Shown: one piece after another, positions 37,879 through 51,700 of the stretch
How positions within the stretch are numbered: position 1 is the first letter of the stretch
Layout of the letters: the number at the start of each line of letters is the position of its first letter
From: Chrysomallon squamiferum
Lineage: Eukaryota > Mollusca > Gastropoda > Neomphalida > Peltospiridae
DNA length: 64,000 nt
Reading direction: 5' to 3'
Assembly: GCA_012295275.1 (NCBI GenBank)
Contig: CM022678.1
Coordinates: forward strand, 13,280,617 to 13,344,616
Notes under the pieces: model-generated
The model's input: the letters and a program-made list of their open reading frames with translations, nothing else
Database searches by the model: none
Told to the model about the DNA's origin: nothing
Made by a program: the position numbers and the translations under genes

Positions 37879-40800
37879 TACAAAAACACACAAATACACA
37901 AATATTTATATCTATTAACTTTTTCTAGAAGATACTTTTTACTTTGATAGATAATACTGGTAAAGTTTGTGTGGACAAAAAGCTAAATAAAAACAAATCA
38001 TTGTTTTGTTGTTTTGTTTATTAAAACCAGGACACAGAAAAATACAGAAAACATTGGAGGTAACAAAGCAATCGGATATCACAGGCAGAGAAGAAGCAGT
38101 GTAATTATATACAGCAACAACTGAAGACATCAGCAGACTGGAACAGATTATTCTGTAAGTGTGTGTGTTTGCATTTGTGTTTGCGTTTGTTTATGTCTGA
38201 ATTTATTATGGTTATAATCTGTATTTCAAATGTATGCTTACCAGCATTTGAAGATTTGTTATTTCTGATTATATATATATGTGCGTGTTTGTGTTTTAGT
38301 GTGTGTGTGTATTGTTTTTATATGTATATCTTGTGTTATTCATCATTCTTTTTTTGTGTCTGTTTGTTTGTGTATATGTGTGTGTATTTCTTCAAACAAA
38401 TTTTGCAAATTCTGTGTCAGAGAAACATACATCATAGTTCAGTACAGTAAATTATTGTTTAAAATATTACACAAATTATTTAAACATTAACATGAGCTTC
38501 TGCAAATTATATTTAAACAAAAATATACAAGCATGGGAATGGATCATATATATATATATATATTAGTAGTATTAGTATGTATTTTTATATGTAAGTACAG
38601 GTAAAAGCAAATTTTATATAATGAAAATTGTTTAGAAATGTTCACAATATAGAAATCAGTTTAACAATCAATGAAACTCTGTTGTACAGAGGGTGGGAAC
38701 AACTTGAGGTTTTGTGTTATTATTTACAATCTCAGATTTCACATTCTTCTCAACATTATTTTCACTTTCACTTTCACTTTCATCATATTGTTCTACTTTG
38801 TTTAACTCTGGCTGTGAGTTCTTCTTATCATCATTCATTCCTGACTCTTCATCATCAAACTCAGAGTCTGAAAAATCATCTTCATCATGGTCAAAATCAT
38901 CATATCTTCTATTAGGTCTTTTATCCTCTATTTCTGAATGCCTATCTGAAAATGTAACTTTCTTGTCTATACCATTTGGTGTTCTGTTGGTTGAAATGTT
39001 GACTTTCTTTTCTGAGACATCTGATTCATCTGATTCTGTCCAGTCTGATTCCTCATCTAACTTCCTGTCAGCCATGTTATTTTTGTTCTCTGCTTCAGCA
39101 GAACTTTCACTGAAAGGTGACCTAGAGGAGGACAGAGATCTCTGGTCTTCTTCCACCAGACTGCTGGATGGAACAGACAACAGACTGTCACTTGACCCTG
39201 ATGTTCTCCGAGGAACATTGTCAATCATGATCATCTCCGACCTGGAACCTTCACCTTTGTCAAACTGGACACTGGATGAACAAGGAACATACTCGTATAA
39301 CTTCAATGTGTAGTTTTCAGGGACATACAGGTCTGCTGGGTCTTCACCCAAGTTTTTTGTCCCCACACAATCTTCAGTGGAATCTCCTCTGATTACAATA
39401 TCAGGAACACTCTTGTTGACCTTCTTTCTTGGGCTCCTATTAAAGGAACCATCAACTTTGTCTTCCTTGCTCCGAAGTCCAGATGAGTGTATGCCTCTAG
39501 AAGCTTCTGATTGACTGCTGATATTTGTAGAGTCTGACAATGAGGATGATTTTTTGTTTCTCTTCTTCATTCTGCCTCTTCTTTTGTTTTCAATAGGCAA
39601 CTTTCTGTCAGAGTAGACACCTTCAGAGTGACTTGTTCCATCAGAACAACCAGCTCTTTCTCCAAACCTCTCAAGGGCACATTTGTAATCATTGACAAGA
39701 CTCCCAGCTCCATCACTGTCATCAGAACTGACTCTGCCTCGCTCAGAATCAGGTTTTATCAAACTTCGTTCACAGTCAGGGTCTACAGCCAACTCCCTCT
39801 CATCACTGTGAGGTACTGCAATGTCAAACTCTTTCTCCTGGTTACTCCGGTCACCTCGGTTGTTTACTGGCATAATCTCAAAGTTGTCATCATCGGTGCC
39901 ACATCCTCTGTCCCCTTCTGATAAAATTGTATCATTTTCATTGCCACGGCCATTTGAATCTCTATATTCTACAGTATCTGTACCATTTTTACAATCAGTG
40001 TTAGTGCCAACAATCTCCTGATTCTTTTCCTTTCCTTCCTCATCCTCAGAATCCTCAACCTCCACTTGAAGGAGCTGTTCTTTAGGAGCAGAGGGGTCTA
40101 GAGAAAGACCAAGTCCTTGAGGTTCAGCAGTGATCTTAGATGATGCAGATACTTCATAAGGATCCTTGGACAGGACAGTTGGAGGTTCACGTGGAGACTC
40201 TACTTCTGTTTCAATATCTGAAACCTCATCAGCTGTGTCTACATTATGTCTGTCAGGGTGTTTAGTGACACACTTTGTTGCCTTGTCCAGAGACTTTTCT
40301 ACTTCATCTATTAACTCAGTTCCAACAGACACATCTATTTCTTTGTTCTCCAGATTAATCTCTTCAGCTACCACAGATGTTTCTGATATTGACTTATCAA
40401 CATCTGAATTTTTGGACTTAAATTTTTTGAGTTTTTGGATTTTGATTTACTAGAATGAGGATTCTTGTTCTTATTTTTAGACTTTGTTTTCAAAGAAACA
40501 GAATTTTCAGACCCTGATTTACTGGAAATAGAACTTTTTGATTTTAGTTTGTTTGAGTCAGAATTTGAAATTTCACTTTTCTTAGATTCAATTGGTTCAT
40601 CTTCAAAAGTGTTATCATCATATTCATTGCTTACTTTATCTGTTTTATTCAGAGTTGTTTCCCCTTCAATTTCAGTGTTGATGTCTGTAGCAGAGGTTCT
40701 TTTTGAATTGGTTTCTTCTGCATTTTCATCTGATGGTTTATTTTCTACTGATTCTTTTTTCACAGATTCTTTATTTTTCTCTGATTCAACATTTGTTACC

Positions 40801-41626
40801 GATTCTTGATTCTCCATTGACTCATTATTTTCTTTTGATTCCTTATTTTCAAGTGATTCCTTATTTTCAATTGATTCCTTATTTTTCACAGATTCTTTGT
40901 TTTCCACTGATTCCTTGTTTTCAACTTGTTCTGTTTCAGTTTTCTCCACTTCTGTAATATTTACCACGTCAACATTACAGTTTTCTGTTGATAGAAGATC
41001 AGATAAAACTTGTTAAAACTTTGGTAGCTATTAATAACAAATAGTTAAAACTTAATTATAAAATACGTTCATAAATTATTAAATTTCTATTTACTTAATA
41101 AACAAAACTTTTAGGAAATTAAATTTTTTTAATTTTTTATATTTATTACTTTTAATAACTATTTTGAAATTCACTAATATTTACAGTAAAAGTTTTCAGT
41201 GTAAAAATTATATAAATAAATCCAAAAAAATCTTGTTTATTAAATTACTTTTAAACATATATTAAGATCATTTGTTTTTAAAACAATAAAAGATAATAAA
41301 ATATAATTAAATTTGGCTAAATAAATATGATGTAATTTTGTTAATCTTAAAGTGAGAGTGATGTGATGTTTTGTGCATTTAGTAAAAAAAAAATAATAAT
41401 TAGTGAAATATTAAATTATAAGTTATAAATAATAAATAAGCATTTTAATTTCTTCTTACTTTAAAAAACAGTTATTTGTATTACTCTTTTAATGCTTTAT
41501 CTTTTTATATTTTAAAATTTATATTTAATATTAAATTATATATGTTATATATATTAAGTATTATATAATATTTTAAATATATATAAATATAGTTGTTACC
41601 TTCCATGAAAAGTTAACTAATATTTA

Positions 41627-41663
<37 letters not shown>

Positions 41664-41807
41664 AAAGTATTTACATTATTATTATTTTTTTTTTTTAAAT
41701 AAACATTTTAATATTGTGTTTATTATTACAATATTAGCTACAGGTTACCATCATCTGTTTTAGTATTATTATTTTTATTATTATTTTTTTTATTATTATT
41801 ATTATTA

Positions 41808-41872
<65 letters not shown>

Positions 41873-42680
41873 GAATTATACTGTTTAAAGGAATCTTAAA
41901 AAGCAACTTCATTTAGAATATTGCTGTGTCAAAATTAAATAAATAGATGTATTGTTAACTGTTTTTATAGAAAATAAATTTTGAACAACTTCATTCAGTA
42001 TATTTTTTGTTACATAGGTAAAACAAATTTCATTTCTGAACATTTTATAGGAATGTTACCAAAGAAAATATTATTTTAAAATACTTAATAAATGAAAAAA
42101 AAAAAAAAAAATATGAAAACTAATGTAACAATAAATAAATCAGCATCCATTTTAAATGAAACTATAAGCAGATTTAAAAACATTATACCAATTATTAAAA
42201 ATTAGTATTATTATAATTTATATGATTGATTAGTATTGTTATCATCAACAGAGATCTTATTTTTTCTATTAAAATTCCTAGTTTTATTATTATAATTATT
42301 ATTATTATTATTATTATTTCAGTCATGTTATTAATTTTTGTTAATATTTTATTAGTTATTATTATTATTATTACTTTTGAGATCTGAAAAAATAGAAAAG
42401 TAAAAAATTATTAATAATTTTATAACTAGAGCCATGAAATTTACAGTTATAAAATTTCAATATATTTTAATAAAATAAAATCTGAATTTTGTTTACTAGA
42501 ATGAAGCAATCTGCAAGCCAAAAATAATATACTAACGCAAATAAAAAGTATTTAACAAAATCTCAATGTAATTACAAAAAAAAATATCAAAACAAATAAC
42601 TTAATACAAAAATTAATATTATCTTCATATTTGATTTGAAGTATAAAAATATTACTTATGTATAATTAATTGTCTGATTA

Positions 42681-42724
<44 letters not shown>

Positions 42725-45700
42725 AAATTTCATGCTGTTAATATATGATTCACACTGTGAGCTGTAAATTTTCAAATATGAAATTCAAACGTTATTCACT
42801 TTTTATAATGATAATGAAAATAGTTAAAAATTGAATTTCAGTTTTTACATTTACTTTTTCCTTTTATTTATTTATTTATTTATTATTGTTGCTTTTTTCT
42901 AACTATATATATATATACATTTTTTTATTATTACTTTATTTATATTAATTTATTTAATTATTTATTTATTTCATTTTTAATATTAATTACTACCTTTTTC
43001 TAATTATTGGTAAGTGCTAACTTCAATGGAAAATTATTAAAAATTATATGGAAACCAGGAAGATAAAAAGAATTAAAATGTAAAAACAAAATAATAATAT
43101 TATTGTAATTTAAGTTTAAAAAAAACAAACCAAAATTACTTTTATTTATATTAATACTATTTAATATTTGACTAACTCCAAACAAGAAACTTAAAGAAAC
43201 TAACCTGTTAGGCAAGTGTAGTTTAATTTGGTGACTCAGGAAGTGTTGAGGCAGGTCACAGAGCATGCTCAGTGAGAAATAAAATTACAGCCCAAGCAGA
43301 TCTTCATGCAAATATTTATTTTTACGTGAAAAATTTTATATATATTTTGAATGTTGTTGGTTATTTATTTCAAGAATAAATTTGTTTGAGAATTTGAAAA
43401 ACTATTTTGTTTTGGTGTTTGAAGAATAAATTTGTTATTTAAAAGGTAAATACATTTAAAGTGTACACTATGACACCATTACTTAATGGTGAAAAAAAGA
43501 AAACAATCATTCATACTTCCAGGTTATTATTTTTCTGTATCTATGGTTGTCATTTTATTCTGAGATGGTTGAGTGTGTGTGTTTTTGTAGCATGTATGTA
43601 TGTGAATATATGTATATTTATAAATTATTTAACTATACGACAAAGGTTATCTCTAATTTCTCTTTCTGCTCTTATTATTTTTTTTTTTTTTAAATGATAA
43701 CAAAAAGAACTGCAAAAATTTTATTTATTATAACCAACCATCACCACAGTAACAAATATTCCTGTTAGTTAAAGATAAAAATGTAGTAAAATTTTAAGTA
43801 TATATTATAAAAAATTTAAAATATCTGTAAATTGTGCAGTGTCGAATAATTAACTATGTTATATGTTAACTTTTAAAACAAAGAATAAATGTTTAAGGAA
43901 TGAAAATTAAGGATGGAATTACCTCCCCTGTTAATCAAGAGTTACCTGTACTCAATAATACAATATATTTTTGCTCTGTTATTATGTTTATTTAGTTCTT
44001 TTATTTGTTCTTTTTTAAAGTTCTTTTCATTATTTTGGCATTTTGATGTACTAAACCCCACTTTATTTATTTACTTTTATTTATCTACCTTTGTTTTCAT
44101 ATATACCAAATCAAATTAATGTAAATATGAAGATAAGTCACATAATATTGAAGTTTAATATGTGACAAGTTAAATATGAGATTTAGAAAAATCAGGGGTT
44201 TGGGAGAACTCAGTTTTTCATTCTGTTAGATATTGTGGGAAACTGTGCCACACTGTAACCACTGTGCGATGTTAGGAAAATCACTTAATAATCACCACAC
44301 TTTTCTTCTTTTTCTTCATCTATCCTACTCAAAGTTTTCATATCTGTCAATTAAATCACACTCTACAAATCATTAATCATTTAGTAATCATCTACTGGTA
44401 ATAGATCATAAATGTATTTTAATCATTCAAGATTATCAACACATTATAAAGTAAAAAAATGTTTAATAATTTATTTATTATCTTCCAGTGACACTTCATA
44501 GTTTTTAGGAGATAACTCTGGTTTTGGGGTGATTTTGTCAATGAACTTTTTCCATAATTATCCCTTTGCTCAGTGGAATATATTAATCAGCTACAATTTA
44601 CAGTGAAGTTTTAATTTTCTTTAATAATGTCATTTTGGGTAGATAACTCTTGATAGCTAAGGGAAATAGTTCAAAACACTTGATCAATAATAAAATTGAT
44701 GAATACCTGAATTTTACAAGTCCAATAATATGATATTAAAAGCATCCATTGCATGTGTGTGAGAGTATGTTTATTTGTGTGAGTCTGTGTGTGTGTGCTT
44801 GAGTCTGAATATGTATGTGTGTGCATGTGGGTATGTCTGCACCTATGTATGCTAAAGCATATCCTACACATATACTCTATATATCAGCATCACATCATAA
44901 TAACAAGCAGTGTAAATATAGAACATCTTTCCTCTAAAATTTATTTTACCCTGAAATGTTTTTAAATATAATAAATCATAATAAATGAAGGTTAATATAG
45001 CTTTGTATGCTGACTAAATTAATTTCTAAAATTTTTATTATTTTATTTAGGTTGAAGCAGTGCAATATAAATAAGGCTTACAAAATTATTCTATCTATAT
45101 ATTATTAGCAGCTATGTTCAATTTAAGCACATTTGTTAATTAAAGATTTTGTACCATTATTTTAATCCTGCTTGTTATATCGTTTCACTGGTGTTATAAT
45201 CACTGTATTAAAAGTTAATTTATATCTCCATCATTTGGCAGTGAGGATTAATTATAAAAATGAACATTGCTAAAACATATTTAAAAAATGTCTTAAATCT
45301 ATCATCTTTTGATAAATTTATACATTTTTATTTATAATTTTTATTTTATCTCTTTTGCTTGTTTCAAATTTATTATCTAAAAGTATTATGTTTGAAACAA
45401 ATATTCTAACATAACCTCATCATATTAAGACACATTAGTTTTATCATATATATCCTATTTGAGTTTATAAAATATTTATATTGTATATGTAAATAACTAG
45501 TTGTTACTGACTTGGGTTATGTAGAATATGATTCACTTTAAAGCTTGGTACAGAAAATATATATACAACTGATCAGAAAAATACACCACCTCTAATGTAT
45601 CACATAGAAAATATATACTATACTTGGCTGTGACTTACAAAACATACTATATTTAACAACAATATGAAAAATATATTTAACACTAAACTTATCACAAACA

Positions 45701-48700
45701 AAATGTACACCTCTAATTTGTCATATGCAAATACTAATTTCACAAATAAGAAATATATATTCACTTTATCACACAGAAAGTTACCGCTAATTTCAAAAAT
45801 AAAAAATGTATACAGTGCATAGTGAATAACACATACACAGTCTATTCATACTTTGTAACATTGTATGAATACAACACACATGTATGTATTCAAAATGTAC
45901 AATGTATACTGTGTATGCATTCAACATATGCATATACAATACAAACAATGTATACACCATATGCAATGAATACAATGTATACATGTACAATATGAATTAC
46001 AATTACAGTAATATAATACACCATACAACGCAGTCCCTTTTGATTTTAGCAACATATTTAGAGCAGAAAGAGAGCTTTAAGCTGAGCAAGAACTAAACTA
46101 CTACTGAAACACTAAGAACAGACAGCTCCTCTCAGTGAGTCATCCTTCCAACACCACTGCTGTCTCACTCTGGAAATGAAGTCAGACGAAATCACTTATA
46201 CTACAGTTGCACACTATTTGTCTTACAATAATAATCATATCTGGCAGCCATAGTAACCAACAGATGTTGGTAGTAATAATAATAATAAACTAGAAAAATA
46301 TTTTAATTACTGAGTATACTATTTGTTTTAACACCAGAAATGTTTGTCAGAATAATATCTCATATCCACAAAAAGCAACAAATATTCATAATAATAATAA
46401 TAATAATAATTAGACAATAATTTAATTAATAATATTTTTTAACAGCAGACATTTTTGTAAGAATAATAATAATGATGGTATCCAGAAAATACTGGTAATA
46501 ATAATAATAAATAAATAAATATTTGAAAGAATAATAAAAATAATCAGAAGCCACAGTAATCAGCAAATAATGTAAAACTTGATAACAGTAGTAACTGTAT
46601 CCAGATCAATGAGACTAGTTTAGTAATTACAATAACACAGCTTAACAAATACAGTAAGTTAATAATAATAATAATAATAATAATCAACCTCATCTAATTA
46701 ATAATATAATAATACAAGTAACAGTTATCCATCAGTTAATAATGAACATTACATTGATTTCTCCTTGTGGCAATGTAACACAAAAAATAAAATAAAAATA
46801 AAAATAAAAAAATAAAAATTAACACAATTTTCTACAGCAATAGTTTAATCAATAATCAATTTAACCTTAATTTCGAGGAAGATTTGTATTTAAAATTCAC
46901 TCAAAGTCAATATTGTGTTATATGACATTGTCTGCCATCCAGATACAGACTATACATTAGAGGGTGTTATGAGAAAAGTTGAAGAAATGTTTTATCTATC
47001 AACATATGCACACTTTTAATATGTTGTTAGACTATATATATTGCATTAAAAAAGAGAACTAGCATCACAAATAGTTTGATGTGTATTGTAAATAGTAATG
47101 TTTAATTTTACTGAATTAATAAATGTTGTTGTTGCTGTTGTTTCTGTTACTGAAGACACAGTTTGATTTAAATGAAAATTATTTCTAATTTCTAATGTTA
47201 ATTACAGGGATTACTTCGTTTATTGTTTGTTATTTCATGTTTTTTGGGGGGGTATTTATTTTAATTTTGTTCTGTTACTTTCCCCCATATGTGTGTGTGT
47301 GTGTGTGTGTGTGTGTTATCTAAGTAGTATGTATGTACATATGGATGTTTGCATTATGTATGTGTGTACATGTGTGTGTGTTTGTCTGTGATATATATTT
47401 ACATGTACGTATGCATGTATATGTATGCATGTGTAAGTATTTATATGTGTGTATATTTGTATGTATGTTTGTTTACTGATATAGTGTGTGTTTGTGTGTG
47501 TGTGTGTGTGTGGTTCATTCATTTAAGTGTACATCAGTTTACTGTTTTTCTCATGTGATGTGAGTTATGTAGCTGTGAACTGTGTTTTGTGAGATGAATT
47601 GTGACATTCCAGATAATGTGAATATGTGATACAAATATCAATTATTTTTAAAATTTTAATTATCTGGTTTCTTTTTCATACAAGAAACATTATGTAAACA
47701 GATTTATATCAGCATCAAAATGCATGAAGATTATCATTACACATGACACTGTACAGACAGACTGGGTTACAACACAGACAGGCTTTTATCACTTACCTCT
47801 GTCCTTGATGCTTTGTGATGATGATGTAGATGATCCCGATTCTGAGTTCTCAAAATCATCTTCATAATCATCTGAAAATGTTATAATTAAATCTGTACTG
47901 TCCTGTTGACAAAGCATAACACGAACATATCACAGAAAAGAACAAAACGTCTGGACAAATATATACATAATAAAAAATTGAATATTAGCTAAAGGAAAGT
48001 CAGAATATACATTTAATAAAAAAAATTAAAAATCAGAAAACAAATTACCAAAAGTAGTTGTAGCTTTGTTTATAGATATAAATATTTATAGTTGATTATG
48101 GTAAAACACAACAAAAGAAGTATCATTACATAACACACATACACAGACATATACCTCCCATCAGTCATATGCTTAATTGTCATTATAACCACACAGGTCA
48201 AGGTTTGGTGCACACTTAATCTTCTGCCCGTTACCCAGATAAATAAAGGTATGATCCCACATAATGATAATCTTCATGCATTTTGATGTTGATATAAATC
48301 TGTTTACATAATGTTTCTTCTATGAAAAAGAAACCAGATTACTAAAATTAAAAAATAATTGATATTTGTAAGTCTACCGGAAATAAATAAAAGAAAGAAA
48401 GGCATATAATTATTTTATTTCATCCAGATAACTTGATCACTTAAGTTTCAGTAGATAGCCTACAGCATACGTTTTCAACCTGCGTGTTGCAACCCACAGA
48501 TATTTCTGGGAGTCGCGAGATCGTTCTTGAGCGAGGGTATATCATCAGTCATATTGAGTTGCTCATATGGGGTAGCAGTTTGAAAAAGGTTGAAAACCAG
48601 CAGCCTACAGCATCTAAGAACTGAAGGGGTGCCTTGACTCTCTGCTGCAATTGATGCAGATTGTTGTTGGACACAAGGAACATCTGGTGTCAAGTCAATG

Positions 48701-51700
48701 GTTTCAATCCATGCGTCCTGAATTTTGTCTTGTAGTAGAGCTAGTCTGGCAGCCCTGCAGATCCACTGTGAATCCTTTAAAGACCTTCTCCTATTTAAGA
48801 GGAACTTCTCCAAATAACTGGAATAACCACGAGCACATGCTGCCCACTGGAGCTGTGATTACAACAGTTAGCAGTCAACACTAGCTGATCATTCCACACA
48901 CAGGGGTGCCAGCTTACTTACTGCTTGACTGCTTTCCAAGTTGTATGACTACTGACCATATGATGTTTGGGAGGATACCACACACACACACACACACAAC
49001 ACACACACAACACACGCATAACACATACATTCAAACACACACACTCAGACACACAGACATGCACATTGTTTGAACACAATAATTGACTAACATAAAATAT
49101 CAAATAAAATGAAAGACAAAAAAAAATTAAATGTTTCATACAGATAAAATAAATAGTTAAAATAAATAATTAATAGAGATGGAATATCAAACTCAGAAAA
49201 CTGAAAACAATCACAGGTTTTAAATTTCACACAGGCGCATTAGTAAAAACGAAAGTGTTAGATCAGTGATTCTCAACCGCCGTGTCGCGACACACAAGTG
49301 TGTCGCGAAGCTCCCTCAGGTGTGTCACGAAACTTTGTGACGAACACCTGAAAACACAGACAATGTGCATAAATCTCGGTTTCGTGTTCTACTAATATGC
49401 CTTGGAGGAAGGAACTTCCTTTCTCCAATGAATATGCACACATTCAAAGTCCACCAATCAGTGGCGGCCACCAACCTTTGCACCTTTCGCTCAAGGTCGA
49501 TCAGTTGCCCATGAGACGTCAGTGTGATAGGTTGTGTGTGTGGTGTTGTTCCGCACTGGTCATCTGTGCGTGTGCGTAATGCCGATTGCCGAATTTTCTT
49601 CGCTGTGTTTTAAATTACTGTCATTCTTAAACACTTATTAGTAAAGAGATGTAGCTAACTAGGTGTATTTAGTTAAGAAATTATGCTAGTTAGAACAGAC
49701 TTTGCAAATATTTAACAGAAATATTTGGTCAACTTAATATTGTGAACAGTAGTATGCAAGGTCGAAACGAAAATATTCTAACTTCGACAGATAAGTTGGT
49801 TGCCCTTGAAAAGAAAATTGTTATTTGGAAAAACAGAGCAAAGTTGGGTGAGTTTGATGTTTCCTACAATGTGTACTAACTGCACTAAAGAAATGATCCC
49901 TATCGTGGTTGAGCATCTGACAGCGCTCGAAGAAAACATCGACCACTACTTTCCGTCGCTGAACACTGAAAAGTACGACTGGGTTCGTAATCCTTTTGTA
50001 GATGTTCCTTCTAATATTGGGTTTAAATTATGTGAAGAAGAAGAATTGGCTACCATTTCAAGTGACCGCAGTCTTAAAATGAAGCATTCTGGGGTAGATA
50101 TCGACACCTTTTGGATTTCAATACAAAAGGAATTTCCCGCATTAGCTGAAAAAGCCCTGTTAGTTCTTTTACAATTCTCTACTTCTTATTTGTGTGAATT
50201 GGGCTTTTCAACCTTAAATAATATAAAAAATAAGAAGAGAGAAAGACTACTTTCCACTGAAGAAGAAATGAGAGTTTGCTTATCGCACATACGACCAAAT
50301 ATTCAAGAAGTCATAAGACAACACCAGGCACAAGTTTCACACTAGGTAAGTGGCAATTCTGGGATACTAACATAATAAACTGTATCAGACAAGTCCATAT
50401 ATATATTTTTTAATTTATTTTACGATTTCATATTTAAAATTATTTAAAATTATTACTGTGTCGTAGGTGTGTCGAGAGTAAAAAAAGGTTGAGAAACACT
50501 GTGTTAGATAATGAACAAAGGTGAAATATCAAACATAAAATTGCAGTGAAAGTGAAAACAAATTAAATAGATGTTAAATTATTTCTAAAACGTTTTATAA
50601 AACATTCTAGAAACCATGTAAGACACCTTCTTACATTCCATCTGCAAACTGAAATTAATTTACATAAAAACTAAAGCTTTTTAAATGTTAAAGCAAATCG
50701 TGAGTGCAATCCACTGCAAACAACACAGAGTTATCTACCCTGGTTTGGTTTTGGTTTTTCTTGTTTCTCTCGCTGGGTTTCCTCTCCATCTGTTTCCACA
50801 GGAACCAGAACTGCTGTTTCTTTCTCTGTAAGGTGAATTTCATTGTTTGAAGCATTATAAACAAAAGGCTTTGTGTGTTTCAAAAACTGTTGAATCCTTA
50901 TCTTAATAGACGTTTTGTATAAGGAACTAAAAGCTAATTTTTGCTATTAATAAAATAAAGCAATAAGCTAAAAATCTATACATTAAAAAGCCATTTTCAA
51001 AGGTTGTAATGTTGTTGTTTTTTTAAATGCTTATTTTATAAAGTGTATGGGTAAAAAATGTCAGGCTTTTTCTCTTTTTTTTTGCTGTAACAATTCAACT
51101 GCTGCGAAGAACATAGAAGCTGTTTAAGTTATTTGTAAAAGAAATAAAATATTTAACTTATAATCAGATACAAAAATATCTTGATGAGAAAAAAATAATA
51201 GTAAGATGAAGGTTAGATAACATAATGATGATGATGATGATGATAAAAATAATAATATCTATAAAAATTATAATAACACAAAGGAAGAATTAAAGAATAG
51301 CAACAACAGCTGAGGCATTATCAAATACAACAGCAATAATAATAATAATAATAATAATAAATTATAAGAAAATATATATATTTAAAACAAAAGTTTTATC
51401 TTCTAATACGATAATTTGAAGAAAACAATTCTCTGCTAACCTTCTTCTTCCACATGTTTGGGTGCAGTTTTCTGCTCTGGAAATTCCTCTTTAACAATGG
51501 TTACCTCTTCCCTTATTTCAGCGGCTTTCTCATCTACAACTGGTTTTGGTTTTCTTTTTTTACCACCCTTTTCCACCTGACACCTGTCATAGAAAAAGAA
51601 ATAACAGTTTAGAAAATAGTATCAATATATTTGTAATCCTGATTAAAAAAGAGGTAAATACTGTTATTGTTTTTTGTTAATGTCATTTGTGTTTGCTATT

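Noticed and set aside
38714-40457. Plus-strand frames of 66-199 residues rich in Ser/Phe/Leu
   Set aside because: Complement of the Glu/Asp/Ser-rich minus-strand exon; no independent features.
43000-43266. Possible extra ERICH3-like exon with a CTAACAG/GTTAGT donor
   Set aside because: The reading (MLCDLPQHFLSHQIKLHLP) is unlike the gene's composition and no acceptor in a matching phase was found; kept only as a possible non-coding exon.
48475-48813. 112-residue minus-strand open frame
   Set aside because: It runs through the MITE and its flank, has no recognised domain and no splice fit; more likely transposon debris.
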